From: Aristolochia californica
Lineage: Eukaryota > Streptophyta > Magnoliopsida > Piperales > Aristolochiaceae
NCBI GenBank assembly: GCA_029961685.1
Contig: JARWKL010000010.1
Coordinates: 26,386,067 to 26,450,066, forward strand
Length of the DNA stretch: 64,000 bases
Reading direction: 5' to 3'
Part shown: positions 42,903-52,836 of the stretch, piece after piece
How positions within the stretch are numbered: the first letter of the stretch is position 1
How the letters are laid out: every line of letters begins with the position of its first letter
The notes under the pieces: generated by a model
Told to the model about the DNA's origin: nothing
The model's input: only the letters and a program-made list of their open reading frames with translations
Databases searched by the model: none
Translations under genes and position numbers: made by a program

Positions 42903-43747
42903 GATTTAATTCTTATATTTCTTTGAGTAGGATTTATTTCTTATATTGTTTTAAGTAGGATTTATTTCTTATATTGTATTAAGTAGGAGTTATTTCTAAT
43001 TACTTTATATGTAAGGGCATTATGGGGAATTATTGTAACCCTAACCCTAAAACTCCCTATTTAAGGGATAGGTATGAATGAAATAGGTAAGCTTTGAGAT
43101 TTTAGAATAACCTAGTCTAAATAGGATGAGATCAGCTCTTGATCTCGAGTTTAGGGTTTACTCCAAAAATCCAACCTATCCTTCACCCTCCATTGCCATC
43201 CATCTTCACCCAAATTCATCCACCATCATCCCTACTAAGAAAAGGAGCTTCCTGCCCCTTTTCCAAGCCCAAAGAGGAGGTCTATCCTCCCTCTCGGCAG
43301 CAGCGACAAGAGAGGCCCAAGTCCTCCCTTACCAAGCAGCAAAGTGAGGATTTTTATCCTCAAATCTTGAGCAAATCCTGGTGCAACGTGGGAGCTGATC
43401 ATAGCATCAAAGAAGAGGTATTAATCTATCTCAAACTCGTGTTTCAAGTTATTTAAGAAAGAAGGATTGCATTCTTAGCTAGGGCAGAAACAAAGAGGGC
43501 CAAACCCTCTTTGTCGTGACCAAGAAAAGAGAGCACCTTGCTCTAGCAAGGTGAGCATTGTTGTGGGGTCTTCTACCTAACACAACAACTCGGTAGGACC
43601 CACAAAAGAGGATCTTTCCTCTTGGCCAAGCACTGGTTAAGGAGAAATACTCATACACAGACCCTTGACGTGAAGTGAGTAAATTCTGAGTGCTGGATTC
43701 ACAAATCCCACGCCATGTTACTCGATCCATGACCCGGGACCGTAACA
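42839..43747 (+). repeat. B1 3' LTR
   Basis: 909 bp, same length and ends as the 5' LTR, preceded by the polypurine tract ggggaggcaga. Followed by the ttgct duplication. Confidence 0.95.
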
Positions 43748-45227
43748 TTGCTATAGACCAAAATATTGTCAAAAAATACCAATATATATTTCCTCAAGAG
43801 AGAGGCAAATACCTCCTTCATGAGGGCCTGGAAGGTGGAAGGGCATTTGAGAGACCAAATGGTATTACGAGGAACTCGAAATGGCTGTGATGCATGTGAA
43901 ATGTTGTCTTCTCCACATCTGATTGGTGAACTCGGATTTGATGATTGCCAGATTTCAAATCGAGTTTGGTAAAAATAGTAGCTCCATGTAGCTCATCTAG
44001 CAACTCGTCCACCACTGGGATGGGAAATTTATCTTAATTGTATGCACATTGAGTTGCCTGTAATCCACACAAAACCTCCATGACTTATCATGCTTGCGGA
44101 CCAGTAATACCGGTGAGGAATGAGACCTACTGGGCTGAATAATACTCTTGGATAGTATCTTCTGGCACTGCCTTTCAATGTCATCCTTCTATAAGTGGGG
44201 GTAACGATAAGGACGCACCACTATAGGCTCAGCTCCCATTTTCAAACGAATACGGTGATCACAGTGCCTAATTGGCAGTAAATCAGTAGGGTCCTGAAAG
44301 ATATCCTCAAATTTTGTAAGTAATTGAGATAACTTACAGTTGGCCGTGGTCTGGAACTGAATAACCTGTAGTGCGCATGGCACTAGTGATTGGGTGCCAT
44401 GCAATATAATCTGACGGTGGTCCTCTGTAAAGGACATGGTCAGAGCATGAAAATCCCATAGTATTGGCCCCAACAGTTGTACCCATTTAATTCCCAGTAC
44501 CAAATCGAATCCTAAAAGTGGAATCACCAGGAAATCTGCAATAAATGCATGTCCCTCAATATCAAAGTGTGTGGTTGGAGATATGCCCACACTAGTAATT
44601 TTAGCCCCATTGGCTACAGATACAGAAAGGCCAGTCTATTGCTGGACTACTAACCCTAGTTGTTCTGCCGTCGGCTGACTGATGAAATTATGTTTACTAC
44701 CAGAGTCAATTAAAGACAGTAACTGTAGATGATGTAACTGGGCTTTAACCTGCATGGTACTAGAACTACGTAGACCAGTCATGGCATAAAGGGAAATCTC
44801 TGGACCCTCTTGGTCTGTCTCCACAATCTCCTCCTCAGGTAGTATGTCGTCACCATCCTTCCACAGACATATACTGAATAATCTTTTGCATTGGTGACCA
44901 ATGACATATTGTTCATCACAGTTAAAACAAAGGCCCTTGGCCTTTCTCTGATCCATTTCCTGTCTGTTGAGTTTTTTGAAGGAGCAGAATTAGAGTTGTC
45001 TGGGCGTGGGGCCGCACTGGCTCCAGAACGTGGAGGTCCACAATAAGGGGTTGGCGCAGTGGCATTGGGCCTTCCTAGCCAAGCTGGTTTTCTGATCAGT
45101 GACTCCTTTAGAACACGCTGCTTGTGCTCAATTGACCTGGCTAAATTCATAACGTGGTCCAAATTTGTAGGACCATGTAATTCAACTTCCAGTCTCAGAG
45201 CTTCTATCAAACCCACAGTAAAAATAT
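43748..45227 (-). pseudogene. A3 gag (C-terminal), protease and RT palm
   Basis: Reading right to left: 45227-44960 gag C-terminus (ALRLEVELHGPTNLDHVMNLA); 44956-44636 zinc knuckle (KAKGLCFNCDEQYVIGHQC) and retropepsin (SLIDSGSKHNFISQ, with T to K in STHNF); 44590-44189 protease end and linker (LVLGIKWVQLLGPILWDF); 44190-43748 RT palm ([16 protein letters not shown], with the conserved GYHQ changed). The catalytic box reads FFDNIL, losing the second Asp. It is cut off at 45228 by a C-family LTR. Confidence 0.87.
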
Positions 45228-45628
45228 TGTTATGCACGCAATAACATTATTATTTTAGTGTTTTCTTTAATTTATTTTATTTATTTCAGTTTTAAACCAT
45301 AGAGGAATTTTTGGAATATTTTATTTATAGGGGTATTTTTGTAATATTTTATCTTAAACCCTAACAGGGTGAACCCTATTTAAGGGGTATGAGTAATGAG
45401 AAACAAAAACATTGAAGTATTAAGAATTAGGTTAAATCTAGCGTAGAGAGGCTTAGAGTTCTCCTCAACGAGCTCTAGGGTTATCAAGCTTTCCTTAGGC
45501 TTGATCTTTCGTTTTCGTCTTCCCCATGTCTTCCTACTATCCCTACAGTAATGCTTGGAATACCCGTAACCCGTGGCAGACCCCAGATCCTCCCAAAGAA
45601 TCCTTGTGTCAGATCCGGGACCATAACA
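45228..45628 (+). repeat. C2: 5' LTR of a second C-family element
   Basis: 401 bp, TGTTATGCACGC...GACCATAACA, matching the C1 LTRs in the opposite orientation. Followed by the PBS TGGTATCAGAGCAGG at 45631. The matching 3' LTR was not found, so C2 is truncated, apparently at the junction with F near 46680. Confidence 0.88.
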
Positions 45629-46680
45629 ATTGGTATCAGAGCAGGAACACGATGGCCATCGAAGACCCATATTTGGCAATGCACAGACAAGTCCATGAAA
45701 TGGCTGAAGATGGTGAGACGTTGGAAAGTATACAGATGTGGCGTTCTGGCTGGGTGCAATATTGGCTAACGACGGAGTACAAAGAGGCATTCCTCAGAGA
45801 AGATATCTCCGATGGAGTAAAGTTATGGCGAATGAAGAGGTATAGAAAGGCATCCCGTGGAAAAACTGTCTCTAACGGGAAAAAGGGTAACGCCAAGGCT
45901 TCAGCTTCGTTCCGTCTATCGACCAAGACTCTTACAGAGGATTTGGGGGAAACCTCAAATCCAAATTCACCCAAAACACCTCAGCACCACCATCCATCCT
46001 CACCTCCACCAGCGCCAACCACCGGCGTCGATTCCGTGATGGCGACCTCCGAAATTGGGGACTCAACATGTCCCAAATCGAAAGGATATCACGAAATCCC
46101 TTCGGTGACACCCACGGAACACCGTTTATAGATCCCCCCTCAAGTCCGAAAGCTCGCCATTTCGGAAGAGATTTTCGAAATCCCAAAATCAAACGACGAG
46201 GACCCAGATTTTGGGAAATCGGCAGAAATTTTTGCCCCAATCCCGTCGATGGGTTCGACCTCCCAAATCATCTTCTCACAGCCAGTCGCACCTCTTCCAA
46301 CACCGCAGATGGAAGTCTTCTCATCTTCCTCGGTCACGGCGACGCAATTCAACCCTTCCTCCTCTGTCTCCGTACATCGACCAGCTCCAACAGCCACAAA
46401 ATTCCACCAGAAAAAGAGGAAGCGCCGTCGAAAACATGTCCGGTGGGATGTGACTTCCAACCACTTCCTCCCACTCGCCGTCCCCCTCTCGGCAGAACCG
46501 AGGGAACCCAACTTCCTAATTGGGTGGGCGTGGCTCCAAAAAAATTTTCAGGGGGAGTTGGCTTCCGGCCAACTGCAATTAGTCTCAATCTCCTTCTCAG
46601 CTAGACTGTGGGGAACCCTCGTCCACGCAATCGCGGGTAAGCCTTTACATCGTCCTCTATTTTCCACTCAATTCGATTCT
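45629..46680 (+). pseudogene. C2 leader ORF and interior, function unknown
   Basis: The frame 45526-46131 opens in the LTR and runs through the PBS (201 codons). It contains MAIEDPYLAMHRQVHEMAED, a Trp-containing segment (SIQMWRSGWVQYWLTTEYKE), a basic run (KLWRMKRYRKASRGKTVSNG), a Pro/His-rich stretch and ATSEIGDSTCPKSKG. The last motif resembles one in the E leader ORFs. I do not recognise the protein; a gag-like or captured origin is possible. 46131-46680 is GC-rich with overlapping open frames in several phases and no motif I can name. Confidence 0.5.
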
Positions 46681-47465
46681 TCCAACCAAGAATCTCGTCT
46701 CCAACCACTGTTCACGCAGGTAAGTTGAAAACAGAATCCCTTTTGTCTAACGTATGGATTTAACCACTAATCACGCAGGTAAATTAAAACAGAATTCTAA
46801 CCTGCTGTACTTAAGAAAATAGAATCTCAAGTTACCTCTTTGAATGAATTCGAAACTCCTCCTCAGCTCAGATGCAGAACTCCTCTTCAGCCCAAAATTC
46901 GGAACTCCTTTGCCCAGAATTCGGAACTCCTCCTCAACACAAAATTCGGAACTCCTCCTGAGCTCAAATTCGGAACTCATCTTCAGCCCAAAATTCGGAA
47001 CTCCTCTGCCAAGAATTTGGAACTCCCAACCAGCAAAAAAAACCCGTCCTCCTTCCTGGGTAGACTCACGTCAAGACCTCTCCTTTTCTTGAATATTCGT
47101 GAAAGAGATGATCTTCTCTTGCAGCTCAGAAGAGAAAGGTAATTCCTCTTCCTTTTCCTTCCAAGATCTCCTCAAAGACTCCCCACTGGATGCAGCAAAC
47201 CCCCAAGAGAGTTCAAGCCAAGTGCCCTAGAATAGGGAACCTAGAAAGAACCTAAATTACCCTAGTTTATGCTAATTCCGAACTTGCTTTATTTCTCCAT
47301 CCTTACCCCTTAAATAGGGTAATTAACATCAACATAGGTTAGGGTTATAAAACCCAATTCTACCCCTACCTTTAAGTCTTATTACAAATCAATAAAATTC
47401 GAAATTAAAAACAACATAAATAATAAAAGTAAAGTAGATGACTCAGTGTTATTGAGTCCATAACA
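46681..47465 (-). repeat. F 3' LTR with a minisatellite
   Basis: Contains about nine imperfect copies of a unit ending in ttcggaactcctc at 46844-47030. The right LTR has fewer. About 80 bp of the outer end (expected TGTTATGGTCCC) are missing. Confidence 0.82.
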
Positions 47466-47471
47466 TTTGCG

Positions 47472-47490
47472 CCCCCCCCCCCCCCCCCCC
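47472..47490 (-). other. F polypurine tract (19-base G run on minus)
   Basis: 19 C on the plus strand between the LTR and cttggagatcgagcttgtcc, the complement of the hairpin segment. Confidence 0.75.
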
Positions 47491-48896
47491 TTGGAGATCG
47501 AGCTTGTCCTCAAGCTCGGAAGCTGGGTAGACCTGGTGGAAGTTGTCGAGCCGCTCCCATTCTGCGTAGTTGTGGCCGATTGCTGCCCAGTAATGGCATG
47601 TAGGGAGATGTCCGGTGGTTCTTCCTCAATCATATCCTCTGTCACCTCGATATCCTCATCTTCAACCTTATCAATCAAAAACAATCTCTTGCACTGATGC
47701 CCAACCCGATATGGTTCATCACAGTTGTAACACAGATTCTTAGACCGTCGTTCCGCCATCTCAGCACTTGTCAATTTGTTTATATAAGGAGGAGTAAGAT
47801 GACTAGATTTTGGATCCCCTGTCAAAGTAATACCCGGGTTGTTTCTCGGAGGAATGAGCTCCCCTGACCATGGAGGTCGTCTGTGTTGTGCCTGTTGTCG
47901 CAGTTCTAAAGCACGAGCTATATTCATAGCACTGGATAAGTCAACAGGTGCATAGAGCTCCACCTCAAGCTTTAACGCCTCAGTCAGTCCTGCTGTAAAC
48001 AGCGCAACTTGCTGATCCACTTGTACCATACTGTTGGCTCATGCTAATTTTTCCTGGAACAATTTTTGATATTGCTCCACAGCCCCAGTTTGGCGTAATA
48101 ACACCAAATCTCCCAAAGGGTTACTGTAAGCCAAAGGACCAAAACGGAGAGAGCACAATCGCTTAAATTCATCCCAATCTACCACCTCGCTATTAACCTC
48201 AACTAGCTGGTACCAAAGTTGTGCTTCCCCTAGTAAGTGGAAAACAACTACGTTGACTCGGTCATAGATTGGGACTCGCTGATGGCTAAAGTTTTTTTCG
48301 CATCGATACAACTATATGAAAGGGTCTTCTGACCCATTATAAGTAGGGAATTCCATTTTAGTATACCTTGGAATAGTGCCTCCCCCCTGGTAGAAGTGTC
48401 CCCCCGAAATGAGGGGTCCTTGCTGTCCTGCGAAACTCTTGCGCCTCGAAAATTCATCTCCTCCTCTGTTATACAAATGGTTCCCTCCTCTCTGATCTGG
48501 AATGAGAGGTACAGTGCCCCCCCTGGTTGAGGTGTCCCCCTGGAATGAAGGGACCTTGCTGACCCGAGAAACTCATGTGTCTAGTAAACTCATCTCCCCC
48601 TCTGATCTGTGAATGGTCTCTCGGAATTGGGTTCTTGCCAGTGCTCAGACCAGTCTCCATGATATCCATCCTTCCTTTCAAGGTTTCCAAACTGAGAGTG
48701 AACTTCTCCTCCAATGCAACAAATTTTTAGCCAGTAGTTAGACCATTCTCCATGCTATCCATCCTTCCCTTCAAGGTCTCCATATCGATATCAATTTTTG
48801 AAAACCTCTCTAGGACAGTATCAAATTTTCTTTCAAACAATTCAAAGTATTCATTGGTGCTTCTCTCTGCCGGGTTACCCTACTTTGATACCAAAT
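47491..48896 (-). pseudogene. F gag
   Basis: Opens near the LTR/PBS (RRVTRSMARDHN, then LVSK and a stop). A glycine-rich, Met-containing region follows (48714-48469), then the gag core at 48311-48039 (HLLGEAQLWYQLVEVNSEV, FGPLAYSNPLGDLVLLRQTG), ending at TGA near 48036 (expected CGA). 48029-47491 continues: ELYAPVDLSSAMNIARALEL, the zinc knuckle (KNLCYNCDEPYRVGHQC) and EEEPPDISLHAITGQQ. The reading then meets the 3' end with no protease. Confidence 0.82.
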
Positions 48897-49713
48897 TGTT
48901 ATGGTCCCTAGCCATGGATCTAGTAACTCGGCGAGATACTGATGAATCCAGCACGTTACAAGGTTTTTAAACACTGTAAGGAACCAAGAATCTCGTCTCC
49001 AACCACTGTTCACGCAGGTAAGTTGAAAACAGAATCCCTTTTGTCTAACGTATGGATTTAACCACTAATCATGGAGGTAAATTAAAACAGAATTCTAACC
49101 TGCTGTACTTAAGAAAATAGAATCTCAAGTTACCTCTTTGAATGAATTCGGAACTCCTCATCTCAGATTCAGAACTCCTCTTCTGCCCAGAATTCGGAAC
49201 TCCACCTCAGCTCAGATTCGGAACTCCTCTTCAGCCCAAAATTCGGAACTCCTCTGCCCAGAATTCGGAACTCCCAACCAACTACAAGAACCCGTCCTCC
49301 TTCCTGGGTAGACTCACGTCAAGACCTCTCCTTTTCTGGAATTTTCATGAAAGAGATGATCTTCTCTTGCAGCTCAGAAGAGAAAGGTAATTCCTCTTCC
49401 TTTTCCTTCCAAGATATCCTCAAAGACTCCCCAATGGATGCAGCAAACCCCCAAGAGAGTTCAAGCCAAGAACCCTAGAATAGGGAACCTAGAAAGAACC
49501 TAAATTACCCTAGTTTATGCTAATTCCAAACTTTCTTTATTTCTCCATCCTTACCCCATAAATAGGGTAATTAACATCAACATAGGTTAGGGTTATAAAA
49601 CCCAATTCTACCCCTAACTTTAAGTCTTATTACAAATCAATAAAATTTGAAATTAAAAGCAACATAAATAATAAAAGTAAAGTAGATGACTCAGTGTTAT
49701 TGAGTCCATAACA
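48897..49713 (-). repeat. F 5' LTR
   Basis: 817 bp; contains about six copies of the cggaactcctc unit at 49141-49278 (fewer than in the left LTR). Confidence 0.88.
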
Positions 49714-51688
49714 ATTGATTATGTGAAAACATTTTCTCCAGTTGCCAAGATGACCATCGTCTATACTATATTAGCCATTGCAGCCTCCCAGTCCTGGTCA
49801 CTGCATCAGATGGATGTGAAGAGTGTCTTTCTCCATGGTGACCTACAGGAAAATGTATTATGGTCCTGGGTTAAGTACATATGTCTTCCACTCCTAACAG
49901 GCCGAACTTTTGGGTAGTATTGGCTAGATGCTTAACGATGCAATGTTAAATTGGGTCAAAGGCCTTATCCCAAAATGACTAGCCACTTAGAAAACCTCTT
50001 TTGTCAACTAATAAATGCAAGATCTTTATACTCATTAATGCATATAGGACTATCCTTAACACCCCCCCTCACGTGTAGGCCCTCACATGGTGGCACGTGG
50101 ATAATTTGGGTGGATGCTTATATATGATGTTAAGCACCTAGCCAATACTACCTAAAAGACCGACCTGTTAGGAGCAGAAGGCATTGGTACTTAACCCCGG
50201 ACCATAACATCACACCCCACCTTTGTGAACCAACGACCACGTTAGCCCACTCTAGAGACGGCCCACTCTAGCGACGGCCTACTCTAGCGATGGCCTACTC
50301 AGGTCGCCCCCTCCGCTATAGCGATGGCCCACTCTGGTCGCCCTCGCCCCTTCCGCGAGGTCGGCCCCTCCGCTACGTCGCCCCTTTTGAGATTTGAACT
50401 TACGACGTGGGATTGCCTTTGATACCAAATGTTAAGCACCTAGCCAATACTACCCAAAAGACCGACCAGTTAGGAGTGGAAGGCATAGGTACTTAACCCA
50501 AAACCATAACAAAATGTCTACATGAAGCTCCCCTCGGGTATGACTACTTCATCTTCTGCTCATGTTTGCAAGCTACATCATTTGTTGTATGGGCTAAAGC
50601 AAGCTCCTCGGGCTTGGTTTGAGAAGTTTCATAGCACACTTATTCTCCAAAAGTTTACACAAAATCAGTATGATTCATCTCTATTTTATCGTAAGTCTTA
50701 TGCCGACATGGTCATTCTCTTAGTTTATGTGGATGACATCATCATTACTGGCACTAACTTAGGCTTGATTACCAAGCTTCAGAAGTATTGCATGCCACCT
50801 TTCATATGAAGGGCCTTGGACACCACACGTACTTCTTAGGGCTGGAGGTACATCACCGTCCTAATGGTCTTTTCTTAAACTAGCATAAGTATACTCAAGA
50901 TCTTATTTTTCTAGCTGGATTGGAGGACACATCTTCAGTTGCTACTCCTATGGAGGTCAATGTCAAATACAGGAAAGATGAAAGGACACTTCTTGAGGAT
51001 CCTACTACCTATCGGCGACTGGTTTGGAGTCTCATATACTTGACTACTACTCGCCCGGACATATCCTATATTGTGCATCAGGTCAATCAATTTACATCAT
51101 CACCTCGGCACCTTCATCTTGCGGTGGTTCAGCGCATCATCTGCTATCTGCGCGGTTCTCCTACTCAGGGGTTATTTTTTCCTATAGACTCCGCACTACG
51201 ACTAGTTGCCTACAATGATGCAGATTGGGCCGGATGTCCAGATACCCATCGATGTACTACAGGCTGGTGTATGTTTTTAGGGGATATGCTGATTTCTTGG
51301 AAATATAAGAAACAGGACCAGGTGTCCAAGTCATCTACCGAGGCTGAGTATCGCGCCATGTCTACTGCCTGTTTTGAAGTTCTCTAGCTCCATGGCCTTC
51401 TTACTGAGCTCAAGTTTCCTCAGAGCTCCGCTACACCACTTCATGCAGATAATACGAGTGCGATTCAGATTGCGGCTAACCCTGTTTTCTATGAGCGCAC
51501 AAAGCACATTGAGGTGGACTGTCACTCTATCTGCGACACTTTGAAGTATCGGGTAATATCTCTTCCGTACGTTTCTTCAGATCTTCAAGTGGCTTATATC
51601 TTCCCCAAAGCATTGTCTCATCCACGACATAATTTTCTGGTTGGCAAATTGTTGTTGGTTGACTCACCAGCATCAATTTGAGGGGGCA
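49714..51688 (+). pseudogene. Ty1/copia RT-RNase H, split by a TRIM composite
   Basis: Starts inside RT: DYVKTFSPVAKMTIVYTILA, WSLHQMDVKSVFLHGDLQEN (to 49855), then after the TRIM at 50517 YMKLPSGM, LYGLKQAPRAWFEKFHSTL and the catalytic VILLVYVDDIIITGTN. A frameshift follows at about 50790, then YFLGLEVHHR and a TAG near 50881. 50920-51387 is the RNase H region (TRPDISYIVHQVNQF, ADWAGCPDTHRCTTGW, SKSSTEAEYRAMSTACFEV), ending in TAG; the C-terminal tail (TKHIEVDCHSIC) reaches 51680. YVDD is intact but several stops and the insertion make it inactive. The 5' part of the element is missing. Confidence 0.88.
49856..50511 (-). mobile_element. TRIM composite with one LTR copy inverted
   Basis: Flanked by the 5-bp duplication aaatg (49851-49855, 50512-50516) in the copia RT. 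Three 82-bp LTR copies: plus orientation at 49856-49937 (TATTATGG...CTTAACG), minus at 50128-50209 and 50430-50511. The two minus copies enclose a normal TRIM interior with a reverse-complemented PBS (tttgataccaaa, ending 50429). The outermost copies are inverted with respect to each other. The interior (50230-50390) has repeats of ggcccactctagcgac type. Same family as 757-1102. Confidence 0.85.
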
Positions 51689-52117
51689 TGTTATGATATT
51701 TTGGGATGTATATTAGGTATAGCTTATGCTTGTTGAATGTTGTATTATGTACATAGCTTAATGGACTGGGTGGGATTGTGGTGGACCCATGGGCTGATAT
51801 GTAATGTTTGGTAAACCTAAGTATAAATAAGAAAGAGGAGAGGGAAGGCAGATTTTTGCATTCCCGTCAACATTTAACCTTCTTTCTCCTTTCTATTGTC
51901 CTAATCGAGAAGCAAGAGAGTGTGAGGCTCCCTGTCGGGATTGTGCCGTCAGTCCCCGGAGGTCATGGTGGTTGTTTTCACCACCAATGGAGCTCAGAGG
52001 ACTCTGTGTTTGAGGATCTATAAGCCGTGCGGTGTGGCGTTACGTCCCCGAGAAGACCAGTTCATGAACAAGTCTCGGCTGATTCGTCGGCCCTCATTCT
52101 TCAAGAAGATCATGGTT
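51689..52117 (+). repeat. Copia 3' LTR (end uncertain)
   Basis: Begins TGTTATGATATTTTGG after the polypurine tract tttgagggggca (51677-51688). The 3' limit is not fixed because the 5' LTR is absent from the window; it is placed where RNase H sequence of another copia element starts. Confidence 0.45.
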
Positions 52118-52455
52118 AACATGGCCCACATTGTAAGTGAACATTTATGGATAATGACTCTTCTTATTGAATCAGGATTTTATAAAGGATGCTCCATGGG
52201 CCTACATTGTGATAATCAAGCAGCTATTCACATTACATCAAATCCAGTCTTCCATGAAAGAACTAAACATATTGAGGTAGATTGTCATTTTATACGAGAA
52301 AAGTTTCAAGCAGAAATAATCTCTCTTAAATAAGTTTCATCTCAAGAGCAAGTAGCTGATATCCTTACCAAACCGGTTACATCCAAAATTCTATCTTATA
52401 TATGTGGCAAGCTGGATATTTATGATGTATTTTCTCCTCCAGCTTGAGGAGGGGG
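52118..52455 (+). pseudogene. Second Ty1/copia RNase H C-terminal fragment
   Basis: Encodes GFYKGCSMGLHCDNQAAIHI, NPVFHERTKHIEVDCHFIRE and, past a TAA at 52331, EQVADILTKPVTSKI, the usual C-terminus of copia pol. Ends at a purine-rich tract (gaggaggggg) before an LTR. Confidence 0.85.
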
Positions 52456-52836
52456 TGTTGGAAGATGAACTCAATCCCACAACCTCAAGGCTAGAAGCCC
52501 ACACGTCAAAGGAGTGGCAAAGTGGTAATTTATGATAAGTTCCATAAGGATGGCATAAAGATGTAAATACATTGTCTGATTATGTCTTTTAATATATTGA
52601 GTTGTAGCCCTAAGGGCATTGTAACATTATAAATAAGAGCTTTGGCTAAGAGGTAAGGCATTCAAGCATTCTCTTCTCTTTCATAAATCGTCCAGCTACC
52701 CTCTCATCTCCCTTGATGCATTCTCTCCTTCCCTTAATCCAAACTCTCCTCTCTCACATCTTTCTCCTTCCTCGCTCCTCTCTCTCTTCTCTCCTTCTTC
52801 TTCCACGTTAACCTAGAGTCCTCATGGGATCCTAAC
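52456..52836 (+). repeat. LTR of the second copia fragment
   Basis: 381 bp, TGTTGGAAGATGAAC...GATCCTAACA, with a pyrimidine-rich stretch (ctccttcctcgctcctctc) near its 3' end. No partner LTR in the window. Confidence 0.7.

Larger units (their letters stand above)
37545..43747 (+). mobile_element. Ty3/gypsy chromovirus B1, full length
   Basis: Both LTRs are 909 bp (37545-38453, 42839-43747), with a perfect 5-bp duplication ttgct (37540-37544, 43748-43752) in the RT of A3. Complete gag-protease-RT-RNaseH-integrase-chromodomain order. It has the least decayed pol of the window, with an intact FFDDIL box and a 549-codon integrase frame, but has stops in gag and RT. LTR copies differ at few positions by eye, so it is one of the younger insertions. 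Confidence 0.95.
30304..45227 (-). mobile_element. Ty3/gypsy chromovirus A3, split by C1 and B1, 5' end lost
   Basis: Minus strand. The 3' LTR is 30304-30751. Going right: chromodomain, integrase and RNase H (to 32730), then C1, then the RT connection (37284-37544), then B1, then the RT palm, protease and gag up to 45227, where a C-family LTR begins. Joining the flanks of C1 and of B1 restores continuous RT. The 5' LTR and gag N-terminus were not found in the window, so the element is truncated. Confidence 0.9.
46681..49713 (-). mobile_element. Gag-only Ty3/gypsy-type element F
   Basis: LTRs at about 46681-47465 (left, outer end missing) and 48897-49713 (817 bp, TGTTATGG...CCATAACA). A reverse-complemented PBS (tttgataccaaat) precedes 48897, so it reads on the minus strand. 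The 1.4-kb interior encodes only gag; protease to integrase are absent and the polypurine tract follows gag directly, so it is an internal deletion derivative dependent on another element. The left end meets C2 sequence, not the copia RT seen on the right, so the two flanks do not match. Confidence 0.8.

Noticed and set aside
46080..46680. Overlapping open frames in several phases as genes
   Set aside because: GC-rich sequence with few stops in any frame; no motif and no consistent coding bias seen.
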